DNA of 26,829 nucleotides from DATAQC01 sp038238185. GTDB taxonomy: Bacteria > Actinomycetota > Acidimicrobiia > Acidimicrobiales > AC-14. The stretch spans positions 1 through 26,829 of the forward strand of contig JBBRXY010000042.1 in the NCBI GenBank assembly GCA_038238185.1. Direction: 5' to 3'. Made by a program: the position numbers and the translations under genes. Numbering within the stretch: position 1 is the first letter of the stretch; every line of letters begins with the position of its first letter. Positions 16,023 through 24,219 of the stretch are shown one piece after another. The notes beneath the pieces were generated by a model, which did no database searches, was not told the DNA's origin, and worked only from the letters and a program-made list of their open reading frames with translations.

Positions 16023-16577
16023 GTGACTCAGCGCGTATACACCTACATGGACAGCCAGATCGGCGATCTGACACTCGTGGCCACCGATGGGGTCTTGAGC
16101 GGTGTGTTCATGGTCGACCAGCGCCACCGTCCGCCGACCGACGAGTTCGGCGAGCGCGACCCGAGGCCCTTTCCGGAGGTCATCGACCAACTGGAGACGT
16201 ACTTCGCCGGTGAACGCACCACCTTCGATCTGGAGCTGGCGGCGGTGGGAACACCATTCCAGCAATCCGTGTGGGCGGCCCTGTGCCGTGTCCCCTACGG
16301 GGAGACCGCCTCCTACGGTCAGATCGCCCAATGGATCGGAAGACCGGGAGCGTCACGGGCAGTCGGCTTGGCGAACGGCTCCAACCCGATCTGCATCATC
16401 GTCCCCTGCCATCGTGTCGTGGGGTCCGACGGGAGCCTCACCGGCTACGGCGGAGGGCTCGAGCGCAAGCAGTTCCTCCTCGACCTGGAGAAGCGCCGGG
16501 TCCATGCGTCCGCCAGGCCCTGCCGTATGAATGGAACGGAGACTTCATCAGCCTTACTGGGAACCCACGTTCGGTGA
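16023..16577 (+). CDS. ogt: Methylated-DNA--[protein]-cysteine S-methyltransferase (Ogt/MGMT)
   Basis: 184 residues from GTG 16023, with AGAGGA upstream. The active site is IIVPCHRVVGSDGSLTGYGGGLERK; C129 is the suicide acceptor of the O6-alkyl group of guanine. The helix-turn-helix region has TPFQQSVWAALCRVPYGETASYGQIA and the arginine-finger segment RAVGLANGSNP. The family usually ends soon after GYGGGLxRKxxLLxLE; here about 27 further residues follow before a stop next to a run of A and G. It lies 24 bases behind the Ada-AlkA fusion and should be co-induced with it. Confidence 0.93.
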   Translation: MTQRVYTYMDSQIGDLTLVATDGVLSGVFMVDQRHRPPTDEFGERDPRPFPEVIDQLETYFAGERTTFDLELAAVGTPFQQSVWAALCRVPYGETASYGQIAQWIGRPGASRAVGLANGSNPICIIVPCHRVVGSDGSLTGYGGGLERKQFLLDLEKRRVHASARPCRMNGTETSSALLGTHVR

Positions 16578-16612
16578 AAAAAGGGGGGGGTCGGCCGGTC
16601 CAGCGAGGGCGG

Positions 16613-17041
16613 TCAGGTCGTCGAGAGTTCACCGTCAGCCAGCCCAACGACGCCCGTCTCCGTGAGCAGCCCGTAGCCGTCGAACACCTCGTCGACCTCA
16701 CCTCGGGTGTTGCGCTGCCGGCGCCAGAGCAGCCGGAGCACCGGGCGCGACCCGGCAGCCTCAATGGCCGCGGTGAGCTCTCCCACCCGAGGTGCGTCCA
16801 GGACCACGGCGATCACGTCGGGACTCCCGACGGCGATGACGAATTCGTCGAGTGTTGCCGCCTCGACCAGCTGCACGGGAGTTCTGAGAATTCGCTCAAG
16901 TTCGGCGATGCGGCTTCCGCGGGCGATGCCAGAGCGGGAGCGGCCCAAGACGTACGACAGTCGCCATGACGGGTCATTCTGGGCCAGGCGGCCATCCCTT
17001 CGGGGACCATCACGCCCGCGGTACCGTTGAGGCGTGCCCAC
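16613..17041 (-). CDS. Unknown protein, possible real gene
   Basis: An open frame of 142 codons; start GTG 17041 or a later TTG. The composition looks protein-like from about residue 25: SRIAELERILRTPVQLVEAATLDE, then DVIAVVLDAPRVGELTAAIEAAG and GEVDEVFDGYGLLTETGVVGL. This suggests alternating helices and strands, a small alpha/beta domain such as a receiver- or PilT-like fold, but I recognise no family motif. The GTG start overlaps the GTG of the divergent small ORF by the shared octamer GTGCCCAC. No ribosome site is clear. I treat it as a hypothetical gene of modest confidence. Confidence 0.45.
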   Translation of the reverse strand: MGTPQRYRGRDGPRRDGRLAQNDPSWRLSYVLGRSRSGIARGSRIAELERILRTPVQLVEAATLDEFVIAVGSPDVIAVVLDAPRVGELTAAIEAAGSRPVLRLLWRRQRNTRGEVDEVFDGYGLLTETGVVGLADGELSTT

Positions 17042-17231
17042 GGCGCCGCAGAACCGATCCGGGCGGTACGCCGACCTCGACGCCGGCGAGCTGGCCGACG
17101 CGGTTGAGCGGTCCTACGAGCGAGACGAGTTGCCGGACTGGGAGCTGCTCTTCGAGCTCAGCCGACGAATGCTCGCCGCCGAGACCAGCGACACACGCCA
17201 GGGACCTGTCGGAGCCTCGCGGCAGAGCTAA
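17034..17231 (+). CDS. Small acidic helical protein, unknown
   Basis: 65 residues from GTG 17034. The middle part (YADLDAGELADAVERSYERD, then ELPDWELLFELSRRMLAAE) is acidic and amphipathic, with a codon third-position GC bias like the neighbours, so it may be real. No family is recognised and no strong ribosome site is seen. It ends about 55 bases before the inverted repeat at 17288. Confidence 0.4.
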   Translation: MPTAPQNRSGRYADLDAGELADAVERSYERDELPDWELLFELSRRMLAAETSDTRQGPVGASRQS

Positions 17232-17287
17232 GCCGCGTCGCCGGGCAAACCCTATCGGGGCAAGGGATTTGGACCTCTCCGAAATGC

Positions 17288-17309
17288 GGGGATAATCCCC
17301 CTTATCGCC
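17288..17309. repeat. Inverted repeat (site C): dif-like or recombinase core-like
   Basis: GGGGATA (17288-17294) and TATCGCC (17303-17309) flank 8 bases; arms match at 6 of 7 positions. Taken with a 6-base centre, the halves become TGCGGGGATAA and, on the other strand, CCGGCGATAA. The left half matches 9 of 11 bases of the left half of site A and shares GCGGGGATA with the right half of site B. The layout NNNGATAA-N6-TTATNNN also recalls actinobacterial chromosomal dif. No recombinase gene is adjacent. Confidence 0.45.
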
Positions 17310-17360
17310 GGTAGAGGAGCCGTTGCTCCCACCAGACACTGCGGTCACGATGTTGTCAGA

Positions 17361-17639
17361 TCACGCTGCAGGTTCGAGGGTGACGCGGTGCCGCATGGCT
17401 TCCAGTCCTGCCACCGGGGCCGCTTCTGGTAGAAGGTTGCTGGTGCGACGCCAGTCGAAGTAGTCGCCTCCGAGATCGGTGTAGGTCTGGCCGGTGGAGA
17501 GCAGGTGCCAGGCGATCACCAGGATCGAGTGCTCGACCGCGACGGCGGCCCCGGATGCGGGCGTAGTGGCCCCGAGGTAGGTGTCTTTGGTGCGCCCGGC
17601 GACGTCGGCCGCTTCAAATTCGTGGAGTGTGCCGGGTGT
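17361..17639 (-). pseudogene. IS110-family transposase, C-terminal remnant
   Basis: The frame ends at TGA 17361-17363 with RHRVTLEPAA. Upstream it reads AGRTKDTYLGA, then AVAVEHSILVIAWHLLSTGQ and YTDLGGDYFD, the conserved tail of IS110/IS1111-type DEDD transposases. Between YLG and AVAVEHS another frame reads GHYARIRGRRR, which is what the family should have there. Two compensating indels therefore disrupt the frame. No N-terminal domain is present. The fragment abuts the stop codon of the giant sedolisin gene (17647), so the insertion or deletion may have trimmed that gene's end or its terminator. Confidence 0.65.
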
Positions 17640-17646
17640 CTGGCCC

Positions 17647-20600
17647 TCAGAGCCCGACGCACTGGCCGGTCTTGCTTCCGGCTGTGTTGGGCTGCCCGGC
17701 ATTGCTGGGTGCCGGCAGGTTGGTCTTGCAGGCCAGTGCGCCGACGATCAGGTTGTTCTTGACCACGATCGGACCTCCCGTGTTGCCGCTGAAGGTGGCT
17801 CGGTTGGTGACATGGTTGTTCCCGAACACCAGGCGGTCGAAGTTGTTGGTCAAACTCGCGTCGCCCCGGATGGCGTTGCCGAGACAGCCGGTGGCCGGGT
17901 CACCGATGCGAATGGGCCCACCGGTGTTGGCCACCGCAAGTGCCGTGCCCGACGAAGCGGCGCGGATGTCGTTTCCGCAGAGGTCCAACGCCCGGGCCCC
18001 GGTGGACCTGATGCCTCCCTCCACGATCGAGTTGGTGACAGTGAGCTCACCACCCCGGTTAACGGTGATCCCGCCGGTCACGGTGGCATTGAGGTAGCAG
18101 ACGTGCTTGCCGGCGGCCACGACAACCGGTCCGGTGACCTTGCCGGTGATCGTCGTCGGGCAGGGGGTCGGCTGGGATGGCCGGACGACCACCATCTCGG
18201 CAGGATCACCGCACGGAGTCGCGGCCACGGCGTTGTTGTTGGCGTCACCGGAGTAGCTGGCCCGCCACTGGTAGGTGCCCGGCGCAGTCGGAGTGAACCT
18301 GGCCGAGACGTAGACGCCGTTGCCGTTCACCTGCTTCATCGAGGAGAACACGGCCGGCCCGGCGCAGGTGTTCGGCCCGTAGAGCGCGAAGGTGATCGAG
18401 CCCGTAGGAGCGAGGCCTCCGGCCAGGGTGGCCGTGTCCTTGACCTTACCGACGCCCGCATCCACCGGCGGTGACGCTTTGGTGCGCAAGGTGGGGGTGG
18501 GCTTGCCGACGAGGGTGGTGGTCGAGGCGGTGCTGGTCGCGAAGTTGGCGTCGCCGCTGTAGGTGGCGACCACCGTGTGCGAGCCTGCCCCGAGAGCAGC
18601 GGTGGTGAACCCTGCGGTCCCACCGGTGAGGGCCTTGGTGGCCGCCGGGTTTGCCTGCCCGTCAACAAAGAAGCGCACCGTCCCCGACGGGCTCAGGGCG
18701 TTCGGAAGGCTCGGCGCCACGTTGGCGGTGAAGGTGACGTCGGCACCGAGAGCCGGGTTCGGCGGGCTGGCCGACACTGTCGTCGTGGTCGTCGCCTTCG
18801 CCGCGGTCAGGGTGAAGGACTGCGTAGCGTCGGGGTTGATCCCGTTGGTGGCGGTGAAGCTGACCGGGTAGGTCCCGACGGTGCCTGCCGCAGGAGTGCC
18901 GGCGAGGACACCCGTGCTGGCGTTGAAGGTCACCCCGGACGGCAACGTGCCCGTCTCGCTCAGGGTCGGGGCCGGACTGCCGGTGGCAACCACGGTGAAC
19001 GAGCCCCCGGCGCCCACGGTGAACGTGGTGGCAGGGGCGCTCGTGATGGCCGGGGCCTGGCCAGCCACCGGGGCCGTCAGGGCAAACGAGTCGGTCGCCG
19101 AGGCCGGCGTGAACCGGGTGCTGCCGGCGTAGGTTGCGGTGACGGGCACGAGCCCGGGCGGTCCAGTGGGCGTGAGCATGCAGGTCGCATTGCCAGCACC
19201 GTCGGTGGTCGCGGCGCACGTCTGAGTTCCCAGGCCGATCGTGACCAGTGCGTTGGGAATCGGGGTCGGCGGGGTCTTGGCCACATCGACGAGGTTGGCG
19301 GCCAGCCTCGCCGGCCTGCCGACCGGGCCGCCCCCCTGGCTCTGGTTCAGCGAGAGGAAACTGGTGTCCTTGCCGGCCACCCACCTGAAGCTGATGGGGG
19401 CCGAGGTGACCGCCCTCCCGTCGACGACGGCGACCGCGATCACCCGGTCGGTGCCGGGGAACACCCCGGAATAGGCGAAGACGGCCTTGCCGCTTGCGTC
19501 GGCGTTGACCAGCTTCACCTGGGAGTTGGCCCCGGAAACAACGAAGCGGATCGGCGTGCCCGTCGGAGCCGAGACGTTCTGTGTCTGGGCAGTGAATGTC
19601 ACCGGTGACCCGGTGGGCGGCCTCGATAAACCGGTGCCGGTCAGAGTCATCTGAGGCCCGCTCGTAGTGGGGGGAGACGACCCACACGAGGTGGGCCCGA
19701 AACGCACGACAGAGCCGGGCAGCGGTGCATAGACGCAACCGCCGGCAGTGGTCGCCTGGATGAAGAAGTTCGAGCTACCGGAAGCGACAGGTGCCACCGA
19801 TGGGGGTGTCGTGGTCAGATCGATCTGCGACACCGTTCCCCCGAAGGAGAACACGTCGAGCATCGTGGCGTTCCCGGACGGACCCACCGACGCCACGGCC
19901 ACCGACGCGGGGGTCCCGGAGGATACGCTAGCGACACTGGTGACGGTGGGAGAGGTGGTGTCGGTTCCGCCTATCCGGTCTATCGTCGATGCCGCGGAGT
20001 TGGCCAGGTAGATGGTGCCGTCAGGGGCAAAGGCGAGCCCAAGGTTGCCGCCACTGGTCGTGACGTAGGCGCTCACCGTCGGATTGACGCCCGCGGGGTT
20101 GGCGATCCTGGTGATCTGATTGCTGGCTGCAAACCCGGAGCATTCGTCGTCGGTGAACAGGTCGCCGCTCAGAGGATCCACGGCTAGGACGAATGGGCAG
20201 TCCGGTAGCCCGGTTTCCGAGCTGGCCACGACCCTTAACGTGGTTCCTGTCGCCGGATCGAGCTGGACGATCTCGGGATTGCTGATGTTGTCGCCCAGGT
20301 GGACCAGGCCGGCGTAGAGGGAACCGTCCTTCCCGAACACCAAGTTACCAAGCGCCCCGGGTGCGAAGGAGGCTCCGGGTAGCTGGTTCGCCGGGCTGGC
20401 CACGCCGCCCGAAGGACCGAACACGTGGATGGACCCATCCGTCTGGTTGGAAACGTACGCATTCCCGGCCGGGTCAAAGGCGGGCGGGGATTGCCCAGAA
20501 CAGGCGGGGAACGTGACGTTTCCGGGGAAGACGACGGTCGAGGTGTTGAACGCCAATCCGGTAACGAACGCCGATGCCGAGAACCCGCTGACCGCGGTGG

Positions 20601-23181
20601 GGATATCGTTCGCACAAGCAGCGGCGGTGGCTGTGAAGTTCACCGCCGCGCTACCGGGCACGGGCAGGTTCCCGTCGGTCACGTCGACCGCCGTGAAGGC
20701 CACCGACTCCGAGTTGGTGTCAGTGACCGTGAACGTCGCCTGACCCGAGCTGTCCGTCACTGCTTGTCTGCTCGACGGGCTGATCACCGCGTTGCTCCCC
20801 CCGGCCGACAGCGACACTGTCTTGCCCGACGCCGGCCGGTGGAGTGCGTCCTCGAGGTACACCGTCACCGTCGCCTTCGAGGTGCCATCGTTGGCAACCG
20901 TCGTCGGGCTAGCGATGATGCTGGCGCCGGTCGCAGTGGGCGGCACAAAGGTGATCGTCGGATGGGAGACGAGTGTGATCCCGTCGGTGGTGTCAGTGAC
21001 CGTAAACGTGACGATCTCGGGCACCGTGTCGGTGACCCTGAAGGAAACGGCGCCGCCGTTGTTTGTTGAAGTGCCGATGATCGCCTTGACGACCGCCGTC
21101 GGGCTGCTCGTCGTTACGGACACCGCCTTCCCACTGACCGGTGCGCCGTTGGCGCTGCTGAGGAAGGCGTCGACAAGCCCGACCGTGTTTCCGTCCGCAG
21201 GGGCAGTACCCGAACTGATCGCCGTCGACACGGTGGCATCCACGGGCCCGGTGGGAGCGCCGCTCAACGCGAGCGCGATGTGAGCCTCGTCGGGTGACCC
21301 GAGCCCAACGTGGGCGAAGTCACTCCCCATGTTCGTCGGCGACTCGAACGCTGGCGTACCGCCGAGCGGGTACAGGGCCGGGTTCAGTTCGCCGATGTTG
21401 GATCCCACCTCGATGTTGATGTTCGCGACTTCGGCGGCCACCACCGGAGCTGACATGCTCGTCCCACCAAAGGACAGGCCTGTCGGGCATCCTCCGGCAT
21501 CGGCCTGACAGATCTGGACACCGTCAGTTGGGTCGGCAATCGCTGACAGGTCCGGTATCGAGCGCATCGAAGAGGACGAGAGGCCGTTCTGATACGGAGG
21601 GCGGGCGAAGTACTTGCTGACACCGAAACCGCCCTTGCCCGTCGGCGGTGTGGACATGGTGCCGTCCCAATACGTCTCACCTGCATAGAGCCCGCCAACC
21701 GAGGGCTTTGCCGACGTGCCGCCGACAGCGGTGGCATGAGGGGAGTCGGCCGGTACTCCGACCGTGTTCGGACTGCCGTCCGAACAGGTGCTGCCTGAGT
21801 CGCCCGCGCCGTTCAGCACGCTGATTCCGGCCGCTGCCGCCTGGGCCAGAACCGAATCTATAGCCTGAGCCCCGGCCTGGCTCACCTGGTCCTCGCATGC
21901 AGTCCAGCTGTTCGAGATGATAGTGACGCCGTCGTTGATCATCGCGTTGAACATGGCCTCGAAGCTCGTCGTCATGGGAGCGTCGTAGACCACGTATTGC
22001 GTCGGTGCGGAGGGTGTCAGCTGCATGACGGTGGCGATGTCGAGAAGGACCTCTGACTCGCCAGAACCCGGGGTCGACACGCCGCCGTGGACATGGACTT
22101 CGCTCAGGCGACTCGCGATCGCGGGATCAGCCCCGAGGACGGCGAGCCAGTCAGCCACGTCGCTCGGGTGGTAGGTATCGTACTCGAGCAGGCCGATCTT
22201 CTGGGGCGTAGCCGCCGAATTTGCGAGAGGAGCCGGCTTTCGAAGTCCTCCCGGAGAAGGCGCCGAGACCTGCGAGGAGCCGGACCCGAGGGACACGCCT
22301 CTGCGGCCGGCGGCGATTGCGGCAAGACAGACCAGTCCAGAGCCGATCGCTAAGACAGAGAGTGTGAGTCCCAGAATGAAGAGGATCGGAACGGTGATCG
22401 CGAGCAAGGCGGCGACGAGTTCCAAAACCGTGATTGAGGTGAGCCCACCGACGCTGGCACCTCCGACGACGTCATAGACCAGACATTCGGCGGGCAGACG
22501 ATTGTTGTTCGGGCGCGTAGGCGCGCCGATACTTGACAGACCACCAACGTTTTCGATGTACCCAGCTATCGAGGCTGGCACGGCCGGCGGGATCGTGTTC
22601 TCGTAGAACCGGTGACCGGTCTTCTCGTACTCGTTGATCTGGACCCCGAATGCCTTTTCAACGTCCGCTCGACTCCCGGCGACGCTGACGGTCAGGCGGT
22701 TGGCCGACCGCTCCGCCACCTTGAACCCCTCTGAAGTGAGCCATGACACGACCGCGTCGTAGGCGCCCTGGCTCGGCCCGAAGCGATCGGCCAACTGAGC
22801 CTGCGACAGGAAGTGGCGATACCGGGGCGAGGCGGGATCCTGGACGCCGGCGAGGAACGTCTGGAAGCCACCTTCGTCTGTGCGGTTGAGGGTAACCGTG
22901 ACGGTGAGCGGCTGCTGCGCCTCCGCCTTGGTCGCGGCGGTGGGGTGGGCGTCTGCTGGTAGGGCGGGCGGCGACTCGTTGGCCAGCCGCACCGGCGGAG
23001 GGGTCGTTGGGCCTTGGGCCGCTGCCACCGGGGTTCCGTTGCTGACCGAGTAGGAAAACAGGCCTACCACCACGACCATTGCGACCAGTAGGGGTGAGCG
23101 GGCACCAAGTATCCTGGGAAGCGGGCGCCGTATCCATCGCGATTGCGATTGTTTCGTACGGATGCCCAAGCCCTTCGCCAT
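17647..23181 (-). CDS. Giant secreted/membrane-tethered sedolisin (S53) serine-carboxyl protease with Ig-like, propeller-like and beta-helix-like domains
   Basis: 1844 residues from ATG 23181, preceded by GGGAGG; the frame is open upstream but unconserved. Order: basic N-terminus and signal/anchor helix (about 29-47); Pro_kuma-type propeptide (about 85-222); an unusual hydrophobic stretch of about 45 residues (248-292, enough for two helices); S53 catalytic domain (about 325-635) with E377 and D381 (E-x3-D), D461 in NGAGDSG and S575 in GGTSMSAP. Two Big_1-like domains (about 645-745 and 750-850) follow, then propeller-like blades (about 895-1165, FDPAGNAYVSN and FAPDGTIYLAN repeats), Ig-like modules including He_PIG-like (about 1375-1460) and Big_3-like (1465-1555, 1565-1665), and a Gly/Asn-rich beta-helix-like tail (1675-1815). 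Sedolisins cleave proteins at acidic pH. The calcium-site region at the catalytic end (FESPTNMGSDF) looks degenerate. No operon partner is evident. Confidence 0.85.
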   Translation of the reverse strand: MAKGLGIRTKQSQSRWIRRPLPRILGARSPLLVAMVVVVGLFSYSVSNGTPVAAAQGPTTPPPVRLANESPPALPADAHPTAATKAEAQQPLTVTVTLNRTDEGGFQTFLAGVQDPASPRYRHFLSQAQLADRFGPSQGAYDAVVSWLTSEGFKVAERSANRLTVSVAGSRADVEKAFGVQINEYEKTGHRFYENTIPPAVPASIAGYIENVGGLSSIGAPTRPNNNRLPAECLVYDVVGGASVGGLTSITVLELVAALLAITVPILFILGLTLSVLAIGSGLVCLAAIAAGRRGVSLGSGSSQVSAPSPGGLRKPAPLANSAATPQKIGLLEYDTYHPSDVADWLAVLGADPAIASRLSEVHVHGGVSTPGSGESEVLLDIATVMQLTPSAPTQYVVYDAPMTTSFEAMFNAMINDGVTIISNSWTACEDQVSQAGAQAIDSVLAQAAAAGISVLNGAGDSGSTCSDGSPNTVGVPADSPHATAVGGTSAKPSVGGLYAGETYWDGTMSTPPTGKGGFGVSKYFARPPYQNGLSSSSMRSIPDLSAIADPTDGVQICQADAGGCPTGLSFGGTSMSAPVVAAEVANINIEVGSNIGELNPALYPLGGTPAFESPTNMGSDFAHVGLGSPDEAHIALALSGAPTGPVDATVSTAISSGTAPADGNTVGLVDAFLSSANGAPVSGKAVSVTTSSPTAVVKAIIGTSTNNGGAVSFRVTDTVPEIVTFTVTDTTDGITLVSHPTITFVPPTATGASIIASPTTVANDGTSKATVTVYLEDALHRPASGKTVSLSAGGSNAVISPSSRQAVTDSSGQATFTVTDTNSESVAFTAVDVTDGNLPVPGSAAVNFTATAAACANDIPTAVSGFSASAFVTGLAFNTSTVVFPGNVTFPACSGQSPPAFDPAGNAYVSNQTDGSIHVFGPSGGVASPANQLPGASFAPGALGNLVFGKDGSLYAGLVHLGDNISNPEIVQLDPATGTTLRVVASSETGLPDCPFVLAVDPLSGDLFTDDECSGFAASNQITRIANPAGVNPTVSAYVTTSGGNLGLAFAPDGTIYLANSAASTIDRIGGTDTTSPTVTSVASVSSGTPASVAVASVGPSGNATMLDVFSFGGTVSQIDLTTTPPSVAPVASGSSNFFIQATTAGGCVYAPLPGSVVRFGPTSCGSSPPTTSGPQMTLTGTGLSRPPTGSPVTFTAQTQNVSAPTGTPIRFVVSGANSQVKLVNADASGKAVFAYSGVFPGTDRVIAVAVVDGRAVTSAPISFRWVAGKDTSFLSLNQSQGGGPVGRPARLAANLVDVAKTPPTPIPNALVTIGLGTQTCAATTDGAGNATCMLTPTGPPGLVPVTATYAGSTRFTPASATDSFALTAPVAGQAPAITSAPATTFTVGAGGSFTVVATGSPAPTLSETGTLPSGVTFNASTGVLAGTPAAGTVGTYPVSFTATNGINPDATQSFTLTAAKATTTTTVSASPPNPALGADVTFTANVAPSLPNALSPSGTVRFFVDGQANPAATKALTGGTAGFTTAALGAGSHTVVATYSGDANFATSTASTTTLVGKPTPTLRTKASPPVDAGVGKVKDTATLAGGLAPTGSITFALYGPNTCAGPAVFSSMKQVNGNGVYVSARFTPTAPGTYQWRASYSGDANNNAVAATPCGDPAEMVVVRPSQPTPCPTTITGKVTGPVVVAAGKHVCYLNATVTGGITVNRGGELTVTNSIVEGGIRSTGARALDLCGNDIRAASSGTALAVANTGGPIRIGDPATGCLGNAIRGDASLTNNFDRLVFGNNHVTNRATFSGNTGGPIVVKNNLIVGALACKTNLPAPSNAGQPNTAGSKTGQCVGL

Positions 23182-23573
23182 TTCCCCCAACCTCCCGTGC
23201 CCCTTCGGCCCCACGGCCAACCTCGACGCGGAGCCTATCCGGCGAACCGAGCGCCCGCCAGGGCTTCGTTTTTGGGCTCTCCTGACGCTGATGTGGGCGG
23301 GGTGAGAGGCATCGCCCCTGTGATTGCTGGCTGAGGCGGCTGTTTCGGGGATCCGCGGGAGCCGTGGGGCTCCGGAGCTTCTCGTTGCTCGCGCCATTGG
23401 CGACCAGAGTTTGTCGCTGTCTTGCTGGGACGCTGACGGAGTCGGCAGTCCGACTGCGGGTCGGCCAGGCCGACACCGACGACGGTCGCCGGGGACGGGC
23501 TGAGCACCCAAGGATCCCTTGCCAATCGCTACGCATTCCCGTTCGGCAGGGCGAGGTTGCACCGTAGGGGTCG
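23182..23573. other. Leader/promoter region of the sedolisin gene
   Basis: About 390 bases without a convincing gene. On the minus strand it contains two hairpin-capable repeats: GGAGCC with GGCTCC around 4 bases (23358-23373) and AGTCGG with CCGACT around 4 bases (23440-23455). No clear -35/-10 pair or known riboswitch core could be recognised. The long open frame running through it toward 23805 has low-complexity Arg/Ser/Pro composition and is read as a chance extension. Confidence 0.4.
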
Positions 23574-23595
23574 GGGGATATCGCCAACTATCCCC
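23574..23595. repeat. Inverted repeat (site B) upstream of the element-2 recombinase fragment
   Basis: GGGGATA (23574-23580) and TATCCCC (23589-23595) are perfect reverse complements around 8 bases. Geometry and GATA/TATC inner ends match site A at 5201-5224, which sits at the equivalent position in element 1. The right half read outward contains GCGGGGATA, also seen at 17287-17294. Confidence 0.6.
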
Positions 23596-23629
23596 GCTCC
23601 GCTGCTCGGTCATCGCTACCGTCCATGAG

Positions 23630-23854
23630 ATGGGCGGCTCGCCGTCAACATCGGTGGTGGAGCTGGCCGAGGACTGGCTGACGGCCAAGCGAGCCCTCGA
23701 GTCTTCTGCCCAGGCCGAGAAGTGCAACTCGAACCGAGCGCGACGTGCCGATCTGGAGCGCTGGGCCCTGGTGGTGGGCGAAGCCCGGGGCCGCTCCCCC
23801 ATCAACGACTAGGTCGACCTGGCCAGGATGGTTCTGGGCGAGCTCTCCGAGAGG
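23630..23854 (+). pseudogene. 5' fragment of a Tn3-associated tyrosine recombinase
   Basis: From ATG 23630 the frame reads SVVELAEDWLTAKRALESSA, then RARRADLERW, which aligns with SLVELAEDWLAAKGAMASAA and RARRGDLARW of the recombinase at 5238. An in-frame TAG at 23810-23812 interrupts it. The same frame then continues VDLARMVLGELSERD, matching LDLAADLGALSVRDL of the intact copy. Homology stops at about 23854, where transposase sequence begins. Only the first quarter of the gene remains and no catalytic residue is present. Confidence 0.8.
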
Positions 23855-23855
23855 G

Positions 23856-24218
23856 ATCGACGAGGCCAACCGGCGCCGGGTGTTGGTCCAGTTGAACAGG
23901 ACGGAGGGCCGCCACGACCTCGCTCGTGCTGTGTTCCATGGACATCGGGGAGACCTCTACCAGGCCTACCGGACGGGACAAGAGGATCAGCTCGGTGCGC
24001 TGGGGCCGGTTGTCAACGCCATCGCCCTGTTCAACACCCGGTACATGGATCGGGCCGTCAACTATGCCCGGGATCGAGGGAGCAGCATCGACGACCACGA
24101 TCTCGAACGGCTGTCTCCTTTGGTTCGAGAGCACATCGAGCTACACGGTCGATACTCGTTCAGCCTCCCCGAGGCCGTTCTCAGCGGCGAGCTGCGCCCA
24201 CTCCCCCGGCTGGCCTGA
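23856..24218 (+). pseudogene. 3' fragment of a Tn3-family transposase (element 2)
   Basis: 120 codons ending at TGA 24216-24218: IDEANRRRVLVQLNRTEGRH, then DLARAVFHGHRGDLYQAYRT, and FNTRYMDRAVNYARDRG to GELRPLPRLA. It matches the last eighth of the transposase of element 1 at moderate identity, so the elements are relatives, not recent copies. The catalytic glutamate is present in TEGRH. The fragment is joined to the recombinase fragment at about 23855, so roughly 3.5 kb (most of the recombinase and transposase) was deleted. No start codon belongs to it. Confidence 0.85.
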
Positions 24219-24219
24219 T

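Noticed and set aside
17288..17300. A rho-independent terminator formed by GGGGAT and ATCCCC
   Set aside because: The loop would be one base and no U-run follows; the dyad is better explained as a recombinase-type site.
23182..23470. A c-di-GMP or c-di-AMP riboswitch in front of the sedolisin gene
   Set aside because: Hairpins are present but the conserved cores of either class could not be matched; a covariance-model scan would decide.
23182..23805. N-terminal extension of the sedolisin frame to 23805
   Set aside because: The extra 208 residues lack any domain, precede a basic N-terminus and signal helix that start well at 23181 with a ribosome site, and would overlap Tn3 element 2.
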